From Breznakibacter sp047600785 (GTDB lineage: Bacteria; Bacteroidota; Bacteroidia; Bacteroidales; Marinilabiliaceae), in assembly GCA_047600785.1 (NCBI GenBank), contig JASGKH010000002.1:868001-932000 (forward strand): a DNA stretch of 64,000 nucleotides. Reading direction: 5' to 3'. Positions 53,805-63,179 of the stretch are shown piece after piece. The notes beneath the pieces were generated by a model. The model made no database searches. It was not told the DNA's origin and saw only the letters and a list, made by a program, of their open reading frames with translations. The position numbers were made by a program, and so were the translations under genes. The stretch's first letter is position 1. The number at the start of each line of letters is the position of its first letter.

Positions 53805-54713
53805 ATGAAGAATAAAAGCTTAGTGTCGATTACTGATTTCTCGAAAGATGAAATTTTGCAGATCGTGGACTTGGCGGCCAAGTTTGAAGCAAATCCAAAC
53901 CAAAAGCTCCTTGATGGTAAAGTGGTGGCAAGTTTGTTCTTTGAACCATCCACGCGAACCCGTCTCAGTTTCGAGACGGCCATAAACAGGTTGGGAGGGC
54001 GTGTGATCGGTTTTTCCGATTCAAACTCGTCGTCGACCACCAAAGGCGAGACGTTGAAAGACACGATAAAAATGGTGGGCAATTATGCCGATTTGATCGT
54101 AATGCGCCATCCGTTGGAGGGTAGCGCACGTTACGCGTCGGAGCAATCAAGGGTGCCGGTCATCAATGCCGGTGACGGAGCCAACCAGCATCCCACACAA
54201 ACGCTTTTGGATTTATATTCCATCAAAAAAACCCAAAAAACGCTTGATGGAATTGCCATCGTCATGGTTGGTGACCTAAAATATGGCCGTACCGTGCATT
54301 CATTGCTCATGGCCATGTCGCATTTTAACCCGGTTTTCCATTTTGTGGCTCCCGATGAGCTTAAAATGCCCGAGGAATATAAATTCTTCTTGCAACAAAA
54401 AGGAATTCCATATTACGAATACAAAGATTTTGAGAACATTATCGATAAGGCCGATATTTTATATATGACGCGGGTGCAAAAGGAACGTTTTGCTGATCCG
54501 ATGGAATATGAAAAGGTCAAAAATACTTACGTATTGCGCAATTGTATGCTAAAACAGACAAAAGAGAACCTTCGGATCTTGCACCCTCTTCCAAGAGTTA
54601 ACGAAATACATACTGACGTAGACGCCAATCCCAAAGCTTACTATTTCCAACAAGCGGAAAACGGTGTATATACCCGTATGGCCATTATTGCTTCAATATT
54701 GGGATACGCGTAA
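53805..54713 (+). CDS. pyrB: Aspartate carbamoyltransferase catalytic subunit
   Basis: 302 residues; condenses carbamoyl phosphate and aspartate, the first committed pyrimidine step. Motifs: the carbamoyl-phosphate loop FFEPSTRTRLSFE, SSSTTKGETLKDTIKMV, MRHPLEGSARYASEQ, NAGDGANQHPTQTLLDLY and the aspartate loop LHPLPRVNEIHTDVD. It is directly followed by the regulatory subunit gene pyrI, as in enterobacteria, and preceded by an attenuator-like leader. Confidence 0.96.
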   Translation: MKNKSLVSITDFSKDEILQIVDLAAKFEANPNQKLLDGKVVASLFFEPSTRTRLSFETAINRLGGRVIGFSDSNSSSTTKGETLKDTIKMVGNYADLIVMRHPLEGSARYASEQSRVPVINAGDGANQHPTQTLLDLYSIKKTQKTLDGIAIVMVGDLKYGRTVHSLLMAMSHFNPVFHFVAPDELKMPEEYKFFLQQKGIPYYEYKDFENIIDKADILYMTRVQKERFADPMEYEKVKNTYVLRNCMLKQTKENLRILHPLPRVNEIHTDVDANPKAYYFQQAENGVYTRMAIIASILGYA

Positions 54714-54732
54714 CCGCTAAAATACAACAAAT

Positions 54733-55191
54733 ATGGTAATGAAAAAGGAACTGAACGTGAGCGCTATCAAGGATGGCACCGTAATAGACCACATTCCGGC
54801 CGATAGTCTTTTCAACGTGATATCGATTTTGCGTCTCGACAAGATCAAAAACCAGATTACTTTTGGCACCAACCTCGAAAGCAAACGGATGGGGCATAAA
54901 GCGATCATCAAAGTCACCGATAAGTTTTTCGAAGACGATGAAATCAATAAAATCGCATTGGTAGCACCCGATGCCAAGCTGAATATCATTCGTGATTACG
55001 AAGTGGTTGAAAAACGGGTAGTGACCATTCCCGAAACCGTAGTCGGTATTGTGAAATGTTTCAACCCAAAGTGCATCACCAACCACGAATCAATCACGAC
55101 GAGCTTTTGTTTGCATGACAGGGAAGCCGTGGCGCTAAAATGCCACTATTGTGAAAAAATCACCACACAGGAGCATCTTACGATTCTGTAG
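54733..55191 (+). CDS. pyrI: Aspartate carbamoyltransferase regulatory subunit
   Basis: 152 residues. N-terminal allosteric nucleotide-binding domain (LNVSAIKDGTVIDHIPADSL, GTNLESKRMGHKAIIKV) and C-terminal zinc domain with four Cys in CFNPKC and CHYC. PyrI binds CTP/ATP and mediates feedback control of PyrB. ATG 54739 is an alternative start two codons downstream. It starts 19 bases after pyrB. Confidence 0.95.
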   Translation: MVMKKELNVSAIKDGTVIDHIPADSLFNVISILRLDKIKNQITFGTNLESKRMGHKAIIKVTDKFFEDDEINKIALVAPDAKLNIIRDYEVVEKRVVTIPETVVGIVKCFNPKCITNHESITTSFCLHDREAVALKCHYCEKITTQEHLTIL

Positions 55192-55221
55192 TGTATCCAC
55201 TTATAATCACAGAAAATCAAT

Positions 55222-55824
55222 ATGTCTAAAATTGATTGGAAACCGGGAACCATGATTTATCCACTACCTGCTGTAATGGTGAGTCTTGGACATGATCCCG
55301 AAGAGTATAACATCATCACAGTGTCGTGGACAGGAACCATATGTTCTGATCCCCCAATGTGTTACATTTCCATTCGTCCTGGCCGTCATTCATACGAAAT
55401 TATCAAGCGGACGGGAGAGTTTGTCATCAACCTCACTACCCGTGATTTGGCCTTTGCCACCGACTGGTGCGGAGTTAAATCGGGTCGGAACCATCGGAAA
55501 TTTACCGAAACGAAACTGACTCCCGGCAAAGCCTTGAAAGTGAATGCACCGCTTATAGAAGAATCTCCCATAAATATTGAGTGCAAGGTAAGCCAGATCA
55601 TTCCATTGGGAACCCATGACATGTTTATTGCCGAAGTTGTAAACGTCAAAGCCGATGAAAAATTCATTAATGAACGCACCGGAGCATTCGCCCTCGACAA
55701 AGCCGATCCAATTGCTTATTCACATGGGCAATATTTTACATTGGGCAAAAAATTAGGAAAATTTGGTTTCTCGGTTGAGAAAAAGAGGCGTAAAAAAGGA
55801 CTGCTTGCAAAAAGATCCCGTTAA
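55222..55824 (+). CDS. Flavin reductase-like (FMN-binding split barrel) protein
   Basis: 200 residues with the flavin reductase domain: MVSLGHDPEEYNIITVSWTG, SIRPGRHSYEIIKRTGEFVI, AFATDWCGVKSGRNHRKF and ECKVSQIIPLGTHDMFIAEV. Such proteins reduce FMN/FAD with NAD(P)H or bind FMN. The last 20 residues are very basic (EKKRRKKGLLAKRSR), which is unusual for the family and may bind nucleic acid or be a tail of no function. It is in the pyrBI transcript direction; overlaps the convergent addA-like gene by 4 bases. Confidence 0.85.
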   Translation: MSKIDWKPGTMIYPLPAVMVSLGHDPEEYNIITVSWTGTICSDPPMCYISIRPGRHSYEIIKRTGEFVINLTTRDLAFATDWCGVKSGRNHRKFTETKLTPGKALKVNAPLIEESPINIECKVSQIIPLGTHDMFIAEVVNVKADEKFINERTGAFALDKADPIAYSHGQYFTLGKKLGKFGFSVEKKRRKKGLLAKRSR

Positions 55825-58800
55825 AGAATAGCCGAATCAAGTGATCGATCAACCATAACCAGTTGGTTTTCTAATACGTACCAAACATAGCCTTCGGTTT
55901 TTGGGTAGCCCATTTGTGAAATTTTTTCCATGTACCGTTTTACTTGCAATAGATGTGTGGGCGAATGTGTTTCGCCAAACTTGTAGTCGATCACGGTTAC
56001 TTTATCGTCGCCGATCACCACCCGGTCCGGACGGAAAGACCGGTCACCGTCAAGTATCGTCCTTTCGTTCATGATATTAGCCGATTGCTGAAACCAGTTT
56101 TCAACCAAAGGTTGGTTTAAGAGTCCGTTTACCTTTTCGATCCAATAATTGTATTGTGACGACTCGATGAGCCCTTCAAGCACCAATTTGTGAATCGATT
56201 GTTCAACGTCTTGCTTGTGGCGAATCATTTCAAAAAGCCGATGCATGACTTTCCCTTGGAAAATGTGTCTTTTCGATTCGTTGTCCAAAAAGTTTTCACT
56301 TTCCATAAAGATACCGATTCGCGATGCATATTCCCAACTTTTCATTTGGGGTAGTTCTACGGTTTGGAATTTCCCCGTCCGGTGGAGAGTTTTGTCGTCG
56401 ATCGGTTTTGTTTTGTCTCCGTCGCCAATGGGAAATGTTCCTTTAATGAAAAGCGCATTTTCCACCTTAACGTCGTGCCCCAATAGGGTGGGATTACCTA
56501 AAAGTATAGGCCCCAATAGATTATTGATAGACGACATCGGGGCTTCATCTTCTTTTTTTGCCTTCTCAGTATCTGTTTTATGGGGAATAATCCCCCATAT
56601 ACTTTGTTTGGCACGCGTAAACGCTACGTACAAAAGATTAAGGTTGTCGACGTACTGATGGAGCAATTCATTAAGATAATCGTTCGCAAAACTACTTTCC
56701 AACATTCCCTTTTCAAACTTTACGGGAATGTAATCCAGTTGGTTAAATGGGTCATGGCACCATAGGTAGCTGGTATGGCGTGCATGGCTCATTTCCCAAT
56801 TTAAAAAAGGCATTACCACATGCTTAAATTCTAGCCCTTTGGATTTGTGGACGGTCATTACCCGAATGGCATTCTGATCTTCGGGCACCGATACCGATTT
56901 ATTCTGGCCTTCGTTTTCCCACCAATCCAGGAACCCGGCAAGATCGGAAGTGCCATCTTGGACGTACGAAGTCACCGAATCGACAAATGCCTGAATAAAC
57001 ACACCTTCTTGTTTCAACCGTTTATCCGGCAGTTGCTGCACCAGTTTTTCAATCAAATCAATCAACGGAAGTCCCTTTAGCATGGTCAGATCCCTGTGGT
57101 TGCCCAATTGCCCAATTACTTTATTGGCATCGACTGACAACGGGATTTCGTTTTCGCTTAAAACATCAAGATACAATTGCGGATGGCTTGAGTAAACTGC
57201 ATTGTTCGGATCGAGGATATGATATAGCTGATTGACAAGGGTATTTACCGCCAACGAGTTGGAGAGCATCAGGGCTTCGTTGGATACGACAGGATAAATA
57301 TGTCCCAATAGTTCGCCCGACATCAACGCATTGGTTACCAGACGTGCCTCATCGGCCTTTCGGACCAAAATACAAATGTCGTTGAATGATGTACCGTTAT
57401 CGACAATGCTCTTTACCATGCTTAGGGCTTTTCGTACTGCGATTGACGAAAAGCTCTCTCCTTCGCTGGCTGCATCTACAAATTCAAATTGGACATATCC
57501 ACCGGACGCAATTTTTGACGGTGATACATTTTGGATAACGTTGGCATAAGCATTCAATATTTTCCGGTTCCATTGCTCTGCAATCGGTTTCGGAACGTTC
57601 TCAAGCCTTGAGTTGAAAGATTCTTGTAACATGCGGCATGCCAATGTAAAAAATTGGTTGTTGAAATCGATAATACCGCTATAGCTTCGCCAATTGGTGT
57701 CGAGAGTTCGTGTTTCTGCACCATGTACCGTAAAATCCCTTTGTACTTGTTCGGCCAATAATTTCCAATCGGAGTTGCGCCACCGATAAATCGACTGTTT
57801 CACGTCGCCTACGACCATGGAAAAGTTGTTTTGTGAAAGACTGTTCTCTATCAGAGGTTTAAAGTTGTTCCACTGAAGTGCGGATGTGTCCTGAAATTCA
57901 TCGATCATGAAGTGTTTGAAGAAGTTTCCGCTTTTTTCGTATACAAAGGGAGCTTCATTTTCTCCTATCACTTTGTATAACAATCTATTGGAGTTTGATA
58001 GCAAAAATACCGATTCATCTCTGCAAATCGTATCCATTTCATTGGCAATATCATTGATAATACCCAATGCATTAAAGTTTTTGAGGATAAGCATCGATGT
58101 GTGCCACAGGATTTTATTCCTATCAATAAACACAAAACAATCCAATAGCAATTGATTTAGTCCTGAATGATATAACTCAAACATCTGGGCCTTTAGATGT
58201 GCGTTTTTTTTATCGTTGACCCACCCCTCCGCATCATTCAAATATTTCCTTAACCCATCGTTCTTTTCCCAACCATCGGACAGTGAGGCCATTTTTTCCA
58301 GTACTTTGAACGGGCTTCTCGATTTTTGTGGAAAACAATCCCAGTTTAAACCGCGTTGCCGTATCATTTCCATGCTGCTCTTACCAAAATGCTCGATTTG
58401 GGTTTCAAATTCATCCACGATTTTCTCCAATTCTTTTTTATAACCAACAAGCAACTTCTTGTCGTTTAATTTATTTAAGTATAACGAACTAAACGATTGG
58501 TACTTTTCGGTCAGTACTTCCTGTCCCAACGAGCGCAATTGTTTGGCCACATCCCACGATTGACCGCTCTCCATATTTTCCTGTGACGAACGCAACAGCC
58601 ATTCCCGTAATTCTTTACGATCATTTTGTCCCATTTGCATTACCAAACGGTCTACGGCCATTTCAAGTACTTTTTTGTTGTCCAGTTCGGTTTTAAAACC
58701 GCTGTGCAGTCCCAATTCCTGCAAAAACGACCTGATGATACGTTGAAAAAAACTATCGATGGTCGATACGGTGAACCCGGAAAAGTCATGCAATATCAAA

Positions 58801-59087
58801 TGAAGAATAAACGCCGCTTTTTGCCGGACAATAAGCTCATCGCCTTCTATTTCAACCAATTCTTTGGCATAAGCAGGTTCTGCCTTTGTATAAGGTACGG
58901 CCCACAGCGTAAAAAGAGTTTCAATGATCCGTCCTTTCATTTCGGCAGTAGCCTTATTGGTAAACGTGACTGCCAGCAAGTGCTTGTAATCAAAAGGATT
59001 ATTGAAGAGGAGCTGTATAAATTCGCGGGTAATGGTGAAGGTCTTACCCGATCCGGCCGAAGCCTTGTATATAATCAATTTCGACAT
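55821..59087 (-). CDS. AddA-like UvrD helicase/exonuclease
   Basis: 1,088 residues. SF1 helicase motifs: Walker A ASAGSGKTFTITREFIQLL at residue 8, AVTFTNKATAEMKGRI, motif II MIDEFQDTSALQWNNF near 390, VGDVKQSIYRWRNSD, and MTVHKSKGLEFKHVVMPF near 750. The C-terminus has a PD-(D/E)XK nuclease (RPDRVVIGDD, VIDYKFGE). This is the AddA/RecB-type subunit that processes double-strand breaks. No AddB partner is adjacent on either side in this window; it must lie elsewhere or be absent. Confidence 0.9.
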   Translation of the reverse strand: MSKLIIYKASAGSGKTFTITREFIQLLFNNPFDYKHLLAVTFTNKATAEMKGRIIETLFTLWAVPYTKAEPAYAKELVEIEGDELIVRQKAAFILHLILHDFSGFTVSTIDSFFQRIIRSFLQELGLHSGFKTELDNKKVLEMAVDRLVMQMGQNDRKELREWLLRSSQENMESGQSWDVAKQLRSLGQEVLTEKYQSFSSLYLNKLNDKKLLVGYKKELEKIVDEFETQIEHFGKSSMEMIRQRGLNWDCFPQKSRSPFKVLEKMASLSDGWEKNDGLRKYLNDAEGWVNDKKNAHLKAQMFELYHSGLNQLLLDCFVFIDRNKILWHTSMLILKNFNALGIINDIANEMDTICRDESVFLLSNSNRLLYKVIGENEAPFVYEKSGNFFKHFMIDEFQDTSALQWNNFKPLIENSLSQNNFSMVVGDVKQSIYRWRNSDWKLLAEQVQRDFTVHGAETRTLDTNWRSYSGIIDFNNQFFTLACRMLQESFNSRLENVPKPIAEQWNRKILNAYANVIQNVSPSKIASGGYVQFEFVDAASEGESFSSIAVRKALSMVKSIVDNGTSFNDICILVRKADEARLVTNALMSGELLGHIYPVVSNEALMLSNSLAVNTLVNQLYHILDPNNAVYSSHPQLYLDVLSENEIPLSVDANKVIGQLGNHRDLTMLKGLPLIDLIEKLVQQLPDKRLKQEGVFIQAFVDSVTSYVQDGTSDLAGFLDWWENEGQNKSVSVPEDQNAIRVMTVHKSKGLEFKHVVMPFLNWEMSHARHTSYLWCHDPFNQLDYIPVKFEKGMLESSFANDYLNELLHQYVDNLNLLYVAFTRAKQSIWGIIPHKTDTEKAKKEDEAPMSSINNLLGPILLGNPTLLGHDVKVENALFIKGTFPIGDGDKTKPIDDKTLHRTGKFQTVELPQMKSWEYASRIGIFMESENFLDNESKRHIFQGKVMHRLFEMIRHKQDVEQSIHKLVLEGLIESSQYNYWIEKVNGLLNQPLVENWFQQSANIMNERTILDGDRSFRPDRVVIGDDKVTVIDYKFGETHSPTHLLQVKRYMEKISQMGYPKTEGYVWYVLENQLVMVDRSLDSAIL

Positions 59088-59252
59088 CCTTTAATGATTA
59101 TGGCTTATGTGCACAAAGCTAAATAACGATTTTAAACTGACTTTTTCAAACCAACATAAAGAAGGCTCCAAAAACATGACTTTAATCAATTTCATGTTGG
59201 CTGTGTCGATCGGTTGATTTGTAATATATTTATAATCAATTATATGGTTGAT

Positions 59253-59282
59253 TTTGATTTTCGGATTATTTATATAATTTTG
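59253..59282 (+). promoter_or_regulatory. Promoter of the threonine operon
   Basis: TTTG at 59253-59256, 18-base spacer, TAATTTTG at 59275-59282. The spacer is slightly short. Predicted start near 59288 gives a leader of about 207 bases before thrA. Confidence 0.45.
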
Positions 59283-59287
59283 CAACA

Positions 59288-59494
59288 AGATTCGGAAACG
59301 GAAATGTGACTCATGCGAAACTTCTTGTCAAAATATTCTTTTAGCCTCTGGTTCATCACCCCTATGGGGGTGAATTGATTTTTATCCCGGAAAGTGAGTT
59401 GGTTGGGGCGCTCCTTGAATATTGACCTTCGGCAGAACGGAAGGCTTTATTTAAATCAAGACTCCTGTTTTCCCTTTTTATTTAAACCGTAAGC
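59288..59494 (+). promoter_or_regulatory. thrA leader region with short ORF and hairpins
   Basis: The gap between the addA-like start and thrA (59088-59494) contains, after the promoter, a 21-codon ORF (ATG 59313, TGA 59376-59378) ending Ile-Thr-Pro-Met-Gly-Val-Asn, and a strong hairpin TCACCCC-TATG-GGGGTGA (59356-59373) formed by those last codons. A second weaker hairpin CCTTC/GAAGG at 59426-59444 is followed by CTTTATTTAA. The layout could be an amino-acid attenuator, but only one Thr and one Ile codon are present. No known riboswitch consensus was recognised. Confidence 0.35.
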
Positions 59495-61930
59495 ATGAAA
59501 GTATTGAAGTTTGGGGGAACCTCTGTTGGTTCAGCCGAAAGCATATTGCGTGTAAAAGATATTGTGCTGGGGGTTGAAGGCCAGCGCGTAATAGTGGTAT
59601 CGGCGGTAGGCGGCATTACCGATAAGCTTATCAATGCAGCAAAGATGGCAGGGGAGGGGAACAACGCTTGTTTCGACCTGGCAAACGAAATCATCGATAT
59701 TCACCATCAACTGATAGACCAACTTTTTGATGCTCAAAAGGCATTAGTGGTTAAATCATTGGTTGAACCAGATTTAGATGAGCTGGAAGCCATCATGAAG
59801 GGCGTTTTCCTTATTAAGGAATTAAGTCGCAAGAGCAGTGACAGTATTTCCGGCATAGGGGAGAGGCTATCATCTAAAATTATAGCCTCTTTAATTCCCT
59901 CGACCACTTGGTTTGACAGTCGGCTTTATATAAAAACCAATCTGGAATTTGGCCGGAACCAGGTAGACCAGGAACAAACCAACCATTTGCTGGCACAAAT
60001 AAAAGATCAATTGGGCGAAATTGCCCTTTTCCCGGGCTTTATCAGCAGTAACCGTAAAAATGAGAATACCATCCTCGGTCGTGGGGGATCCGATTACACA
60101 GCTGCAATTTTGGCGGCAGCTTACAATGCCGAAATGTTGGAAATCTGGACCGATGTAGATGGTTTCATGACCGCTGATCCACGGATTATCAGCCGCGCCT
60201 ATTGCATCGACACATTGAGTTATGTTGAAGCAATGGAACTATCGCATTTCGGGGCAAAAGTAATTTACCCGCCCACTATTTTGCCGGTTTTCCATAAACA
60301 CATTCCCATAAAAATCAAAAATACTTTCAATCCCAATGCCCCTGGAACTTTAATCAATGGGCAAAAGCAAGCCATTTCGAACCGGCAGATCAAAGGTATT
60401 TCTTCCATTAAAGGCGTATCGTTGATTACCGCACATGGTATTGGAATGGTCGGCGTCACGGGGATTTCCATGCGTTTATTCAGTTCATTGGCAACCAGAG
60501 ACATCAACGTAATTCTGATTTCACAGGCATCGAGCGAAAACAGCATCTCCATTGTCATTGAATCGGAACAAGCGTTGGTTGCACAGCGGGCCATTGAGCA
60601 CGAATTTAAACGGGAAATTAGTTTAAAACAAATCAACAACATTACCATTGACAGCGAAATGGCCGTGGTAGCCATAGTGGGCGAAAACATGAAACATACC
60701 ACAGGTATTGCCGGTACTTTGTTTAACAGTGTGGGAAAAAACGGGGTGAACGTGTACGCCATAGCACAAGGAGCGTCAGAGCTGAATATTTCGTTTGTCA
60801 TTAAAGAAAAAGATATCAAAAAGGCGCTTAACGTTATCCACGAGTCGTTCTTCCTCTCTGAATACTCGCGTTTAAACCTTTTCCTGGCGGGTAAAGGAAC
60901 TGTAGGAAGCAAACTGTTGAAGAAAATAAAAGATCAAACCGAAAAATTATATAACGTCAACAAGCTGCGAATCAGATTGGTCGGCGTGACCGGCAGCAAA
61001 CGGATGGTCGTGGATCGAGAAGGTCTTAAGCCCGAAAAAATCAACGATCTGCTTCATTCCGAAGGTATTGACGGAACCATAAAGGATTTTCGTGAAAAGA
61101 TCATCGAAATGAACCTTGCCAACAGTGTGTTTGTTGATTGTACAGCCAGCGAAGATGTGGCGGCCGTTTACCAATCGTTACTCGAAAGCAACGTGTCGGT
61201 GGTTACCGCAAACAAAATAGCCAGTTCTTCGTCGTATGCCGCCTACATCAAACTTAAAGAAACTGCCCGCGACAAGGGAGTAAAGTTCCTTTTCGAAACC
61301 AACGTGGGTGCAGGTTTGCCGATTATTTCCCCCATCAATGATTTGGTAAAGAGCGGTGATAAAATCGTGAAGTTGCAGGCCGTCCTTTCGGGAACGCTAA
61401 ACTTTATCTGCAATTCACTATCAGCCGATAAACCATTGAATAAAGTGATTCAGGAAGCCAAGGACAAAGGGTATAGCGAACCCGATCCGCGAATTGACCT
61501 GAGCGGTACCGATGTAATGAGAAAACTTCTGATACTGGCTCGCGAATCGGGATATGTAATGGAAAAAGAAGATGTGGAAGTGGAACCTTTTGTGCCCCAA
61601 AGATATTTGGCATTGCCGACCGTAGAAGATTTTATGGCCCAAGTCGGTGAGTTGAACGCCCAATTTGAGCAAAAACGACAACAATTGGCTGCGCAAGGCA
61701 AGAGGTTACGCTATACAGCCCAATTAGAAAACGGAAAAGCAAAAGTCGGACTCATTGAAGTGGATAAAAATCATCCTTTTTACGATTTGGAAGGAAGTAA
61801 TAACATACTGCTTATTTGGTCAGAACACTATTTCGAGCACCCCATGCAAATTAAAGGATATGGGGCCGGAGCCGATGTCACTGCGGCCGGAGTGTTTGCC
61901 GACATAATTAAAGTTGCTAACATTCAATAA
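59495..61930 (+). CDS. thrA: Bifunctional aspartokinase / homoserine dehydrogenase
   Basis: 811 residues catalysing the first and third steps from aspartate to threonine/methionine. Aspartokinase part (1-300): MKVLKFGGTSVGSAES, FPGFISSNRKNE, GRGGSDYTAAILAAAY, EIWTDVDGFMTADPR. Two ACT-type regulatory segments at about 315-455 (GVTGISMRLFSSLATRDINV, GTLFNSVGKNGVNVYAIAQG). Homoserine dehydrogenase at about 465-811: NAD loop LFLAGKGTVGSKLL, TANKI, ETNVGAGLPII, LSGTLNFI and GYGAGADVTAAGVFADII. Expected to be feedback-inhibited by threonine through the ACT domains. Confidence 0.96.
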   Translation: MKVLKFGGTSVGSAESILRVKDIVLGVEGQRVIVVSAVGGITDKLINAAKMAGEGNNACFDLANEIIDIHHQLIDQLFDAQKALVVKSLVEPDLDELEAIMKGVFLIKELSRKSSDSISGIGERLSSKIIASLIPSTTWFDSRLYIKTNLEFGRNQVDQEQTNHLLAQIKDQLGEIALFPGFISSNRKNENTILGRGGSDYTAAILAAAYNAEMLEIWTDVDGFMTADPRIISRAYCIDTLSYVEAMELSHFGAKVIYPPTILPVFHKHIPIKIKNTFNPNAPGTLINGQKQAISNRQIKGISSIKGVSLITAHGIGMVGVTGISMRLFSSLATRDINVILISQASSENSISIVIESEQALVAQRAIEHEFKREISLKQINNITIDSEMAVVAIVGENMKHTTGIAGTLFNSVGKNGVNVYAIAQGASELNISFVIKEKDIKKALNVIHESFFLSEYSRLNLFLAGKGTVGSKLLKKIKDQTEKLYNVNKLRIRLVGVTGSKRMVVDREGLKPEKINDLLHSEGIDGTIKDFREKIIEMNLANSVFVDCTASEDVAAVYQSLLESNVSVVTANKIASSSSYAAYIKLKETARDKGVKFLFETNVGAGLPIISPINDLVKSGDKIVKLQAVLSGTLNFICNSLSADKPLNKVIQEAKDKGYSEPDPRIDLSGTDVMRKLLILARESGYVMEKEDVEVEPFVPQRYLALPTVEDFMAQVGELNAQFEQKRQQLAAQGKRLRYTAQLENGKAKVGLIEVDKNHPFYDLEGSNNILLIWSEHYFEHPMQIKGYGAGADVTAAGVFADIIKVANIQ

Positions 61931-61951
61931 ATTGATATAATGGACAATAAA

Positions 61952-63163
61952 ATGAAATACTTGATCATACTGGCCGACGGATTGGCCGACAATCCAATCG
62001 AGAGTCTTGGTGGTCAAACCGTGGTAATGGCTGCGAAGACTCCAAATATTGATTATTTATGCAGCCTGTCGCAATGCGGGGTGTTGCATACCGTACCCGA
62101 TAGTCTGCATCCGGGTAGCGAAGTGGCCAACATGGCCGTAATGGGCTATGATGCTGAAAAATTTTACAATGGGCGTGGAGTATTGGAAGCTTCGGCAATG
62201 GGCGTAAAACTGGGAGATAATGATTTGGCCTTCCGGTGCAACCTTATTTCGGTAAAGGACGAAAAAATTCTCAACCATAGCGGCGGACATATTTCCAGCG
62301 AAGAAGCTGCAGAATTGATCGATGCACTCAACACAAAATTTGCAAACGATACGGTACGCTTTTATCCAGGCGTAAGTTATCGTCATCTATTGGTCATCAA
62401 AAACGGAAAAGGTTTGCCACAATGCACGCCTCCCCACGATGTGCCGGGAAGCCCGGTTGTCAATGTAATGCCCAAGTTAAATGGTGGCGAAGAAGGTAAA
62501 GCAACTTTGGAACTTATCTCCAAACTTATCGTCGATTCACGTGAAGTGTTGGAAAATCATCCCATCAACATAAAAAGAGCCGAAAAAGGAAAACCGACAG
62601 CAAACTCCATATGGCCATGGTCACCCGGATTTAGACCCCAAATGCCCACATTGAAAGAACAATATGGCATTGAATCGGGAGCTGTCATTTCTGCGGTCGA
62701 CCTGATTCACGGTATCGGACGTTATGCAGGATTGGAGTCGTTGCACGTGGAAGGCGCGACCGGTTTGTTCGACACAAATTACACAGGGAAAGCTGAAGCA
62801 GCCATCAACGCGTTCGACAAACATGATTTTGTGTACTTACATATCGAAGCCAGTGACGAAGCTGGCCATGAGGGCGATGTGGCACTAAAAATAAGAACTA
62901 TCGAAGATATCGATACAAAAGTGGTTGCACCGGTTATTGATCGATTGGTAAAAAGAAGAAACGATGTCACCATTGCCTTTTTACCCGATCACCCAACTCC
63001 CTGTGAACTCCGTACGCATACCCGTGCCGCAGTCCCGTTTTTCATATACCGGCCGGGGGCAAAAGCCGATGGAATTCCAGTGTACAACGAAGAATCGGTA
63101 AAAACCGGTTCATATGGAGAGTTGAGAGGTGTTGAGTTCATGCAAAAATTCTTAGGCAAATAA
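61952..63163 (+). CDS. ApgM-like phosphoglycerate mutase family; candidate homoserine kinase
   Basis: About 403 residues of the alkaline-phosphatase superfamily, archaeal-type phosphoglycerate mutase (ApgM) branch. Motifs: LIILADGLADNPIESLGGQT, GSEVANMAVMGYD (phosphorylated Ser), GRGVLEASAMGV, LHIEASDEAGHEGD and AFLPDHPTPCELRTHTRAA. It lies between thrA and thrC where thrB (homoserine kinase) is expected; no ThrB-like protein is present. ApgM-like proteins in such operons have been proposed to act as homoserine kinase, so threonine synthesis is more likely than glycolysis. ATG 61940 is an alternative start. Confidence 0.85.
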   Translation: MKYLIILADGLADNPIESLGGQTVVMAAKTPNIDYLCSLSQCGVLHTVPDSLHPGSEVANMAVMGYDAEKFYNGRGVLEASAMGVKLGDNDLAFRCNLISVKDEKILNHSGGHISSEEAAELIDALNTKFANDTVRFYPGVSYRHLLVIKNGKGLPQCTPPHDVPGSPVVNVMPKLNGGEEGKATLELISKLIVDSREVLENHPINIKRAEKGKPTANSIWPWSPGFRPQMPTLKEQYGIESGAVISAVDLIHGIGRYAGLESLHVEGATGLFDTNYTGKAEAAINAFDKHDFVYLHIEASDEAGHEGDVALKIRTIEDIDTKVVAPVIDRLVKRRNDVTIAFLPDHPTPCELRTHTRAAVPFFIYRPGAKADGIPVYNEESVKTGSYGELRGVEFMQKFLGK

Positions 63164-63179
63164 ACGAATACATTCCCAA

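Noticed and set aside
59288..59494. SAM or other riboswitch upstream of thrA
   Set aside because: The conserved SAM-I and SAM-II core sequences were looked for and not found.
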